In this document: piece by piece, positions 1-9,904 of the stretch
How the letters are laid out: every line of letters starts with the position of its first letter
Position numbering within the stretch: position 1 is the first letter of the stretch
NCBI GenBank assembly: GCA_902729315.2
Contig: LR746265.1
Span: 8,985,392 to 9,049,391, forward strand
From: Spirodela intermedia
Lineage: Eukaryota; Streptophyta; Magnoliopsida; Alismatales; Araceae
Reading direction: 5' to 3'
DNA length: 64,000 bases
Program-made: the position numbers and the translations under genes
The notes under the pieces: generated by a model
Seen by the model: the letters and a program-made list of their open reading frames with translations, nothing else
The model's database searches: none
What the model was told of the DNA's origin: nothing

Positions 1-83
1 TAGAAAAAAAAATAAAAAAATCGTAGTAGCACCTTAGCTGATTTCGTGGGGCTTCCACATGTGAAATTAGGATCAACAAGACT

Positions 84-1033
84 TGCAAAATACTTCTTGT
101 AACGATTCTTCTAGCTTTTACAGATCTTAATTTGACTAATTAAATCGTCTATAATCACTTATGTAAAAATCACCAAGTAGAATGCTATTTCTACCCGGTT
201 CCCATTCGTTAGGTGCTGACATCATCTTGACATCTACACCTTTATTTCCCTTTTTCACAAATTTAAAATATATTTTCTTTTCTTTTTTTTAGTTTAAAAT
301 TCATAAAAAATCGTATTATTTGAGAACATTTCTAAAATATTACGTGATATTATATTACATCCCTGTGATTGACCTAAAAAATCTCCATTATTTTTAGAAC
401 TTTGATTAAATTATAATTGGTATAATTATTCAAAAATACTTCTAAATATCTAAATATTAGTATTTTCTAGTTTTATAAATTTTAAATTTGTGTGGTTTAC
501 TAAACAAGGGATATTTTAGGTATTAAAATTATTAAAACTTTTCGGAGACTGTGACCCCAGGTTTAGTCCCACATTTAATTATATTCCGAGTTTTGAGGTT
601 GATATATAGTAATACTAGACTTGATAATCAATGTGTCCCTTTCTCACATGTGTACGGCCGCTCTTTGTCGCATGCCTGACTGGCCATTAATGATGTGGAA
701 GGGGAGTGACACAAATGTGTCACCTATCGGTCCGTCTTTAGCTGCTCAAGCCCTTACTCACGATTCCGCCTGTCTATGCTTCCAACCTGCTTGTGGGTTC
801 GACTAGGCGGCAAGTTTCCTCTTTCTTCTATCTTTTTTTTTTTTTTCTTCATTTACCTCAAAAATCAGATTATAAAAATTATATAAATTCACATAAGATC
901 CCATAATTAGCCAAATTAACCAACTAAAAACTATTTTTCATAATTTGACATAAATATAAGTCTATTTATCATGAGTTAAGATTAAAACTATATTATTAAT
1001 TAATTATTAACTCATGATAATGAAGACTTATCA
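84..1033. repeat. Back-to-back LTR block of family 2, copy A
   Basis: From 84 to about 510 the sequence matches the 3' part of the family-1 LTR read on the plus strand (Py-rich stretch, ACAGATCTTAATTTGA, then the tail around TTTACTAAAC). From about 550 to 1033 it matches the 5' half of the same LTR read on the minus strand, ending in GACTTATCA, which is the reverse of the LTR start TGATAAGTC. The two halves therefore meet head to head. The block recurs at 21499, 32910 and 61860. Bases 1-83 are the end of the trailer that precedes the block in the other copies. Confidence 0.7.
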
Positions 1034-1804
1034 ACCATCTTCACTAAAGTATGTATTTTTTGATTGACATCAAGCTTATCCAATGATTATATCATCGTAT
1101 TTGTCTAAGGATCAAGGGAATAGATTACTTGATGTGCTTAGTACATAGAGAGAGGTGATTGGCTGGTCTCTAGTAGATATTTGAGGACTTGATCTATTTG
1201 TGTGTATGCACATAATTTATCTTGAGGAGAACTATCATTTTTTTTTATGCATTTCCTTACTAGCTTTTGTTTTAGACATATTTTATTGGTCGAGTGCTTT
1301 AGTTAGAACCATTCAGGGGCAATGGTGTAGTAGATGGGGCATAAAAATCAGAATTTTCTTCTCTTTTCCCTTCTCTCACATGCATTAAGAACAATGCAAG
1401 ACTTAAGTAGGGGGGAGGTTATCTCTTCCTTCATTTGCATGCATTAGAGATAATGCATCATTCAAGTAGGGGGGAGAACAAAAAAAATTCAAAAATGTTA
1501 TGAATATTTTAAAACTTTTGCTGCATTGATTATTGCACAAACACGTATGCTTAAACGAACAAAGCCTAATGCTCCTTTGAAAGGGTAAGTCAATTAGAAA
1601 AGTTTACCTTCTCTAGATTAGGGGTGTGGATCTCATGAAAAAAAGATAGGTGAATTCTTTACCATGATCATTATTCTTTGAAGTATGAAGGAGTTTTAGG
1701 TTGTATTCATGGGTATGTGGTGCGACAATAAATGGCTAATGATAGTATATTGTGGACGAAAACGATTGAACTAGATCATCTTAGTCTAGTTATTATGTTG
1801 TGGT
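1034..1804 (+). mobile_element. Family-2 3' non-coding trailer
   Basis: Non-coding retroelement trailer with no sustained reading frame. Its first ~390 bases recur at 22447, 33850 and 62802. It carries the Athila-type pattern of GCATT...GACAATGC followed by TTAAGT and a G run. Unlike copies B and C, this copy continues past the G run for another ~390 bases without joining a minus-strand gag element. It is therefore probably the less rearranged version. Confidence 0.6.
1381..1477 (+). repeat. Tandem duplicate of a polypurine-tract-like motif
   Basis: Two successive versions (1381-1418 and 1440-1477) of TGCATTA..A.A.AATGCA followed by TCAAGTAGGGGGGAG or TTAAGTAGGGGGGAG. Athila-type elements carry such a motif downstream of pol. 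It resembles a polypurine tract, but no LTR starts directly after either copy. Confidence 0.6.
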
Positions 1805-2110
1805 TGATAAGTCTTCATTATCTGTATTTACCTTATATTTATCAATATTTAGTGCATAAAATTAATAGAAATTATACATGTTACATTTAATTCGTACGTA
1901 TTCAGATTTCATTCATACATAAACATGCATTTTAATATTTTTAATATTATTTTAAGATAATTAATTTTAAATAATTATGCATGAAATATTTTTTATGTGA
2001 GTTTTAGGATTTTCTAGAATTTATTCTGGATTTTCTGAATTTTTCTAGAATTTCTCATAATTTCTAAGAGTTTTTGATATTTTTTAGGAATTAATAAAGG
2101 TCTAAAATAA
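1805..2110 (+). mobile_element. Possible LTR start fragment of a related element
   Basis: The first 18 bases, TGATAAGTCTTCATTATC, are identical to the start of the family-1 LTR. The sequence then diverges and lacks the hairpin found in family 1. The right-hand limit is unclear, because AT-rich sequence grades into TGGGCC-type promoter motifs at about 2130-2162 that could belong to this LTR or to the kinase gene. Confidence 0.4.
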
Positions 2111-3276
2111 AAGAAAATCAGAATGAGTTGGGCTGGGCCGAGCCAAGTGACCCAATGGGCCGGAATATTCAGAGGCTAAAAGAAACCATCAACAGGTCGA
2201 CAGTGGAAGCAGAACCGACGAGTTAGCATGAGACTTAAGCAGATGTGGGACACGTGGCCCACACGGATTCGACGACATTTCAATGGACATCGTGAACAGA
2301 AATTGGCACAATTTACGTCAGACCCCAGAGAGAAATGTAATTGGAGATCCGTACCTAATGGCAGAACGTAAAAGAGGAGCGGGTGATAGAGTGAGGCTGT
2401 CATTGATCTCTCTTTCTTTCGCGCCTTTTCTCGCTCCCTTTGTCTGTCTGCTCTCTCTCACTCTATCTTGCTCTCGCTTTCTTTCTGTGGATGCGTCCTC
2501 GCTCTACGAAGCACGGCGGAGTTCGGACAGCCGGCCGCCTTCTCCTCTCCTCTCCGTCGAGTTCTTCTGGATCCCTTTCTCGTGCGCGAATCCGGAGGAA
2601 GAGTGGGAGGCCGCATCCGGTGGAGGAGTCCACCGCCGAAGACGCCGAGGTCACGGTCGGCGCCGCCTCACGGAGAGGTCGTACGTTCCCAGGCTTCTGC
2701 TTCCCTGAAAGGCCGCTCCGGGTATGTTCTGGTGCCGTCTTTCGACGAATTCTCGCCTTTCGTTGATTCGGGGGTTATGTTCTAGTGCCGTCTTTCGATG
2801 GGTTCGTGATTTTCTCTGTGTCGGGGGCATCTTCTTGTGGACTCTTTCGATGGGATCTTTATTTTCTTTGATTTGGACTTTCGGTTGCCTGCGGTGGTGC
2901 GGGTGGTGCGAGATTGCTGAAGAAAGCTCTGGCTTTCCTCCTTCCTCTTATTTATTTACTTTCTTCCGATTTGTTTTGCCGCTTCGTTGCTGATTCGATT
3001 TGATGTTTGGTCTGGGTAGGGGGATCTATCTTCTTCTTTAGACTTCCATCAGATTGCTCTTTGGGGACGGATGAGTGTTACAGTCTGGAGGAGAAAAGAT
3101 TATTTCAGCAAGGTTTATCGATTGACGGTGACGGGTGAGCGTGTTGAATCAAGGGGCACATTCGATTTTCAGATCGCTGAGCGATCGACCAGGGTCTGGA
3201 GAAGAACCCGGTGATTTCCGGCAGGAAACAACACCCTCCGTACCTGCACCTCTCCCGAGCGTTATTCCCCACCCAG
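2110..3276 (+). promoter_or_regulatory. Promoter and leader region of the kinase gene
   Basis: The segment at 2130-2162 has several TGGGCC/GGGCC motifs, common in plant housekeeping promoters. A CT-rich tract at 2405-2485 and a GC-rich stretch at 2490-2715 look like a transcribed leader. A plausible splice donor lies at about 2719 (CCGG|GTATGT). An ATG near 2490 opens a basic, Ser/Arg-rich frame of about 90 codons that could be the first exon, but I could not match it to the kinase family N-terminus. No TATA box is clear. The first coding exon and start codon remain unresolved. Confidence 0.4.
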
Positions 3277-5505
3277 AAAAGCCATCAGAACTTGGTGGCG
3301 GGCTGTCCTGTTGAGAAAGCAGCTGGAATCGAGGGAGGAAGTGTGGACGAGGTTGTCGGGCTACAGGAGGAAGCGAGGATGTCTCCCATCCCGGATCGGG
3401 TACATGCTTCGACGTCCCTCATTCCTTTCCTTGACGGCGACTGTAGAGAGCTTTCTCTCCCCATCCCAAAGCACATCACATCTTGACAATAGGAATGTCC
3501 TATCCAAAATCGACAGGTGCAGGTCGGAAATTCTCCATTATACAAGGTAGAGAGAATGTTGGGAGCAGGAGGTTTTGGGCTGGTCTACATTGGACGAAGG
3601 GTGGCTGGTGGATCTCAGGGCAATGGGCCCAATGCCTTTAAGGTTTAGTTTCAACCTCCCATCACTCCTGCCACGGGAATCTTTAAATACTGCTGTTTTA
3701 TGTTGTCTCTTTCATTTTCCTGCGGTGGGTGTAGGTAGCACTGAAGTTTGAGCATAGAAATAGCACGGGTTGCAGATTTGGCCCCCCATATGAATGGCAA
3801 GTTTATGAGTAAGAAGACACCCCCTACTGCTCTAATTTATTACGTATTGTGTCGATCTAAAACTATGTTCTTCACCTGACTTTGTGAATATGGTTTTAGC
3901 CATCTCAAGGGATGCTATGGATTACCTAGGGTGCACTACAAGGGCCGCCAAGGAGATTATTTCGTCATGGTTGGCGTAGAGTCTTTCATTTTATTGTTTC
4001 CTCGAATTATATTTTTTATTGAAAGCTAGTTATGATATTGTTGATGATGATTGCTGCAGATCATGGACATCCTTGGACCAAGTCTTCTGGATGTGTTCAT
4101 ATCCATTGGGCAAGTGTAAGAAAATAATCTTGACTTCATATTCAAAGTCAATATTCTGTTGAAAATTGTGCTATTGAGTTTGACTAACTCCTTGGACAGA
4201 ATGCCACCAAATATGGTGGCTTGTATTGCTGTGGAGGCAATATCCATCCTTGAGAAGCTACACCAAAAAGGGTATGTATGGCTTTGTGGCAGTGTGATAT
4301 TTTTTCAATTATATTTTCGCAAAGGTCACAGTAATTAATTCATTGCTCCCTTGTGCACTCCCTCCCTCCACCCACACAAAAAAAAAACATGCCAGGTTTG
4401 TGCATGGAGACGTCAAGCCAGAGAATTTATTGTTGGGTAAACCCGGAAGCTCAGGGGAGAAGAAGCTTTTTCTCATCGACTTTGGGCTGGGTATGTTGCT
4501 GCATTCCAATCACTTCTTGTTTTCACCTCTCGTGCCTATTGATTTTAGAGTAGGGTTTGTTTTTCCAAGTATATAAACAAATTTGTCTTGACTGAGAAGT
4601 CCCTGTCTGTATCAACATCAGTGATATTTTTGTGCTTTGTTCAGAGCCTGTACAAATGCTAATTGGTGTCATTAATATTTTAATCAGCTTCAATGTGGAG
4701 GGACAGTTTGTCAGGCCAGCATGTCAGATTATGCCAACAGCCAGATAATTTCAGGTTTTTTGGGAAACGATATTCTATTTTTTCCCTAAATTCTTAGCTA
4801 AGATGAGGATTCATAAAATCTTACCCCTACCTTACTATCTATCTCATGTTCCCTAGGGGCACAACACGATATGCAAGCGTCCATGCACATTTAGGCCTCA
4901 CAGCGAGTAGAAGAGATGATCTTGAGTCATTGGCCTACACTCTGATTTTTTTGATTAAAGGAAGGCTGCCGTGGGAAGGCTATCAGGTTTGCTTCCACCT
5001 CTACTTGTACATGTTCTCCCATCTCTTTGATTCATCACTTGCTGATTCTTATGCCAACTATGTAGGGGAATGACAAGAGGTTTCTAGTCTTCATGAACAA
5101 GACTGTAACCTCCCCCGAGACGCTGTGTGGTGGCTGTCCCCCTCCTTTCGCACAATTCCTTGAAGCAGTGAAGAAGATACAATTTGTTGAGCAGCCCACC
5201 TACTCGAAGCTCATTTCTCTTTTTGGAAGCTTGATATGCCCCCCCTGCACCCTGTTAAAGACCATTCGGATTGATGCAATTTTGAAGGTGGTTGCAAACA
5301 TGACATCACTGAAATTACCTCGCATATTTTTATTTTATGTCAGATGGTTTTATCTCTTTTTCATGGCTCTATCATCTGTTGTTAAATAGGCTGACCATGT
5401 TTCCAACAGGTTCACCAAAAACGTGGAAGATTGCAGGTAAATCATGAAGAAGATGAGTGTCATAGAAAGAAACGGATAAAATGTTTGATTGATGACAGAC
5501 CATGA
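3277..5505 (+). CDS. MUT9-like casein kinase 1 family Ser/Thr kinase, lacking the usual C-terminal region
   Basis: Eleven exons join in frame with GT-AG introns: 3277(?)-3399, 3517-3642, 3735-3808, 3900-3969, 4060-4115, 4200-4271, 4396-4490, 4688-4754, 4857-4986, 5066-5287 and 5410-5505, giving about 376 residues without a stop. Visible motifs are the pre-kinase IEGGS...EEEAR segment, the glycine loop [15 protein letters not shown] with the ATP-binding lysine, [14 protein letters not shown], catalytic [35 protein letters not shown] and RLPWEGYQ. These are the hallmarks of plant MUT9-like (EL1-like, photoregulatory) kinases, nuclear kinases of the CK1 superfamily. Family members run to about 700 residues with a conserved C-terminal half. 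Here the frame stops soon after KRGRL...EEDE...RKK, and nothing downstream resembles the rest. The N-terminal exon start is uncertain. The kinase fold looks intact, so this is either a truncated gene or a recent pseudogene. Confidence 0.85.
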
Positions 5506-7064
5506 CCATGTACATGTAAGAATATAAATAAAATCTGTAAAGTGCCAATTGAGAAAACATAAATCTCATGACTAAATTATTTATTATTATTGTTCTTATT
5601 TATTCATAAAGAAAATGATAGTTTAAAAGCCTCATATTAAGGGCATGAATATAATACTTTTTTTAATGTAATCATAACTATTGATAAAGGTGTGTAATTA
5701 ATATTTATGCAAAAAGAGAAACTATATCAATCAATGATAATAATATAAGACAATCATTTAGAGGGCGTGAGTATAAGTAGATATTTATATAATAGTTACT
5801 TTTGCTAGGAATATGTATCATTTATTGCCAACATTTAAACTTTAGAAATGTTTTGTACCTACTATTTATTCACCTTGGAAATGGCACCACTTTAGACGTA
5901 ACCTATTAAGTACAGGAATATAATATGTTTAAGTACATTCACACTTACAAATTATCAGAAACAATTATTAGACCGATAAATGTAAGTTTTATGCATAAAT
6001 AATGAATATTACTTCTTTATAAGAAAGCTGGCACATAAAAATACAGTATTAAAGGGAAGAAATCTAATATTATTTCATACAATCATAATGATTAGTTGCA
6101 ATGAATAATTACTATAGTTTACCAAAAATAAAAATTTTATCATTAAATAAATGAACACTACAAGTATTGGATTAAATGGCACGAATTTTATAGTTTAGGT
6201 TATATTTATAATTACTAATTACTATGATTAAATATTATTTATTAGAATACGTAAAGTTATGAAGAAATAATAATTATGTATTGGAAGCTTATGTGTCCAC
6301 CAAAGGACACACATCCACCCCATAATGTGCTCAGAACCACATGTAGTCCAAAACTGAAAGTAATGTAATGCCATAATTGGTTCCCATCATAGTAAAAGTA
6401 TGATTTCTTTAGTGATGATCTAAAAATTAAGAAACATCTAAATTCATAGAAGATTGGGTAGATAAAGAGGAGTTTGAAATAAAAGTCACATAGCTATGCT
6501 TTGTAATGTTTTCAATTTGAAAAGCATATTTTGACAAAGTTAAATCTTATATGATTCACATGGATGAATATCATCATATATACCTTTTATACATTGCACC
6601 CTCTAGATGTTTTCCTAAACTTGAAGCAAAATGTAGCCATCGTCAAATCTTGATTCATTCCATTGATGAGTGGAAAATAAATTTCTTGTCTAAAGTAGGA
6701 CTTTAAGTATAAGTAGGAAAGTTATTGTATTAACAAGTGTGCTGACCATCACATTTATGAGGATGATGAATTAATCATGGAAACTATTTATTGAAACAAA
6801 TTATTATCTATTTTGATTGTAGTTGAATGTACAATTGTAATTAAGAGTTACATAATTCTATATGCAACCCCTATTAAATGTTTTTGAGAAAAATCTGTTG
6901 TATATAAATTTGTATATAGTTTTACACATATAAAATGAGATTTTTACTTTTTTAAGAGCACACGTAAAATATTTTTAAGTAAATTAATAATATTTTCAAG
7001 TAAAATATTTTTACCTTTATTATTTGTTAATATAATGTCTTTTTTTGTCATAATAGGAAACCAC
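5506..7064. other. AT-rich intergenic DNA
   Basis: About 1.56 kb of AT-rich sequence after the kinase stop. No protein similarity, LTR piece, tandem repeat or RNA gene was seen. The missing C-terminal exons of the kinase are not here. Confidence 0.6.
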
Positions 7065-8063
7065 TGATAAGTTTTCATTATCATGAGTTAATAATTAGTA
7101 AATAATATAGTTTTAGCCTTAACTCATGATAAATAAAATTATATTTCTGTTAAATTATGAAAAGTAGTTTTCAATTGATTAATGTGATTTTTTTAGCTAA
7201 TTAAGTAATTTTCTATGCATTTATATGATTTTTATAATCCTATTTTTGAGATAAATCAAGAAAAAGAAATTAAAATAAAAATATAGCAAAAAGAGGGGAC
7301 CCGCCAGCCAACCGGGCCTGCAAGCAGGTCAGAAGCGTAGTCGGGGGGAGCCACGAGCAGGGGTTCGGGTGACTAGGACCAATGGGGGCATGTGTGTGCC
7401 ACTCCCCTTCCACGTCACCGGTGGCCAGCTAGGTCTGAGACAAGGAGTGGTCGTACATGTGAGAGAAAAGTACTCATTACTTGTAAATGTGATATTACTA
7501 TATATTCGCCTAAAACTTTGGTGCACAAGGGATGCGGGACTAAACCCACATCACACCTTCCCTTGAAAGGCTTCGAAGATTTTAATACCTAAATTACTCC
7601 TTAGTTATAATAGAGATATACTATGATGATGTCACTTGATAAGGGTATTAGAGTACTTATTTCAATCTCTCTCATGTAGGCAGACAATCAGCACGGGTTC
7701 GAATCCTCCTAGAGCCCAATGAAGGATTATCTCAACTTTCTTGTAGATCACTAGTGAAGGATTAAGCCACTAAAATAGTTAGATCATTGACAAAAATCTT
7801 GTCAACGTAATTCGCAAAGCATTGTTACTAAAATTGCTGAAAATGATTCGCGATAAAAGGATCACGAATCCATCGAGTAAATCATCTCTGATTGATCGAT
7901 GAACAAGCCGCTGTTGAGAAGAGGACGATCTGCTGGGAGACGAGTCGCCACCTCTTGAGAGCATACTGGATGCGATGAAGAGCTTCCTCTTGCTGCACAG
8001 ACCTAAGGATGAAGCTCCACAACACACGCCCCACCTCCATCTAGCTCCTCTCCGTCGAGTGAC
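7065..8063 (+). mobile_element. Old family-1 LTR, left part (interrupted)
   Basis: Starts TGATAAG and follows the family-1 LTR through its hairpin, GC-rich core and GGTTCGAATCC motif to GTCGAGTGAC at 8063, where the younger LTR at 8064 begins. It is visibly more diverged than other copies. It carries about 107 extra AT-rich bases at roughly 7573-7680. The right part resumes at 19640, together giving the family's ~1.62-kb LTR length. Confidence 0.75.
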
Positions 8064-8066
8064 TGA

Positions 8067-8140
8067 TAAGTCTTCATTATCATGAGTTAATAATTAGTAA
8101 ATAGTATAGTTTTAGCCTTAACTCATGATAAATAGACTTA
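8067..8140 (+). repeat. LTR-terminal hairpin
   Basis: Perfect 14-base arms TTATCATGAGTTAA (8077-8090) and TTAACTCATGATAA (8118-8131), with outer arms TAAGTCT (8067-8073) and AGACTTA (8134-8140). The loop is 27 bases. The same structure begins almost every LTR copy in the window, in either orientation. Confidence 0.85.
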
Positions 8141-8484
8141 TATTTGTGTTAAAGTGTGAAAAGTGGTTTTAAGTTGATTAACGTGAATTTTTAGGTAATT
8201 ATGTGATTTTATATGATTTTTACAGTCTTATATTTGAGATAAATGAAGGAAAAGAAATTAAAATAAAAATATAGTAAAATGGGGGGACCCGCCGGCCAGC
8301 CAGACCCGCAAGCGGGTCGGAAGCGCAGTCGGGGAGTAGCCGTGAGCAGGGGCTCGAGCGGCTTGAATCGATGGGGGCACGCGTGTGCCACTCCCCTTCC
8401 ACGTCACCGGTGGCCAGCCGGCTATGGGGCAAAGAGTGGTCATACACGCGCGAGAAAGGGACTTGCTTAGAAATCTAACATTAC

Positions 8485-8491
8485 TATATAT
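8485..8491 (+). promoter_or_regulatory. TATA-like box of family-1 LTR
   Basis: TATATAT lies about 425 bases into the LTR, downstream of the GC-rich, ACGT-containing core, at the point where a U3/R boundary would be expected. The same context (ACTATATATTCGCC) is kept in most LTR copies. The role is inferred from position only. Confidence 0.45.
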
Positions 8492-9688
8492 TTGCCTGAA
8501 AATTCGACGCACAATCGATGTGAGACTAAACTCGCGTCACCTTCCCAGAAGGGGTGGGGCAACCGGCGCGGGTTCGAATCCTCCTAGAGCCAAAACTCAT
8601 ATTTTTTTATCTAATTATTGCGACTTTCCTGTAGATCACCGCTGAAGGATTAAGCAACAAAAATCACTGGATCATCGGCGAAAATCTTGTCAACGTGATT
8701 TGCGAAGCATTGCTACTAAAATTGCTGAACGATTCATGATAAAAGAATTGCAAATCTATCGAGTAAAGCATCTCCGATTGATCGACGAACAAGCTGTCGT
8801 CAGGAAGAGGACGATCTGCCGGGAGATGAGTCGCCACCTCTTGAGAGCGTACCAGATGTGATGAAGAGCCTACTCTTGCTACGCGGACTTGAGGATGAAG
8901 CTCCTTGACACACGCCCCACCTCCATCTAGCTCCTCTCTGTCGGGTGACAGCCGCTGGAGAGCCGCAAAGTCGCCGTTTTTCCGCTCCGCCAGGTGATAG
9001 CCATCAGAGATGGTTCGACAACCCATTTCATTGATCTCTAGACTTTGCAAGGAGATCAAGAGATTGCCCACATCATCCTTATCCAAGGAGAGCCTTCAAG
9101 GCTATAGACACTGCACGACTATCCTCCCGAACGCTCACGATTCCAATGCATCACCAATGCATCGCTGCCGCGATGCCGGAACTCTGTTTTCCTGCTTTTA
9201 CCTTACTTTACGCTTCATTTAGTGATAATTTATGTGATTTTAATTTACCAAAATATACTTCATTCAATTAGGATTCTTTCGGCTTTTACAGATCTTAATT
9301 TGATCAATTAAATCGTCTGTAATCGCTTACGTAAGAATCGTCGGGTGGAACTCTGTTTCTGCCCGATTCAAGTTTGCCGAGCGCTGACGTCATCCTGACG
9401 TCCGCACCCTTATTTTCTTTTTCTGTGAATTTTAAATATATTTCCTTTTCATTTTCTAGTATAAAATTCATAGAAAATAGTATTCTTTGCAGATAATTCT
9501 GAATAATTACCACATATTATATTACATCCTTGGGATCGGCATGGTTGCTATTTTTGGAAGTTTTATTGAATTATAATTGATATATTTGTTCAGAAATACT
9601 TCTAAATATCCGAAAATTCATATTTTCTAGTTTTATAAATTTTATATTTGTGTGATTTAATATACAACAACTAAGTCACGTCAAATTT

Positions 9689-9706
9689 TGGCGCCGTTGC
9701 CGGGGA
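9689..9706 (+). other. Primer-binding site
   Basis: TGGCGCCGTTGCCGGGGA, five bases after the LTR end. This is the PBS sequence common to Athila/Tat-type plant elements, usually assigned to a tRNA-Asp primer. It is the best preserved PBS in the window. Confidence 0.85.
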
Positions 9707-9904
9707 TGTATTGCATACATTTAGTATTCTTCTGTTTTTCTCTTAGAGCACACAAAAAAAAAAATTAACTCTTGTTTTATTTTTTTCTTGCCGAATTTTT
9801 TTTTTAGAAAAAGGGAACAAAAAGAAGCAAGGCAAGGACTGGAGCATACTGAAGGAGGGTAACAATTACTAAATTTTTTTTCCTCAAATTTATTGATTTT
9901 TTTT

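Larger units (their letters stand above)
8064..9683 (+). repeat. 5' LTR of the chimeric element (family-1 reference LTR)
   Basis: 1620 bases from TGATAAGTC to GTCACGTCA, followed by the PBS. Order of parts: terminal hairpin (8067-8140), AT-rich U3, GC-rich core with CCGGCCAGCC and ACGT motifs (8280-8440), TATA-like box (8485), GGTTCGAATCC (8571-8581), a GC-rich segment with a duplicated GGGTGACAGCCG-like motif, then an AT-rich 3' third. Confidence 0.85.

Noticed and set aside
2283-2993. Several overlapping open frames upstream of the kinase
   Set aside because: GC- and CT-rich leader sequence gives open frames in several phases. None shows kinase-family N-terminal motifs, so only a possible first exon is mentioned.
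8565-8600. tRNA gene suggested by GGTTCGAATCC
   Set aside because: No cloverleaf forms, the T-stem does not pair well and no A box lies at the right distance. It is repeated with every LTR.
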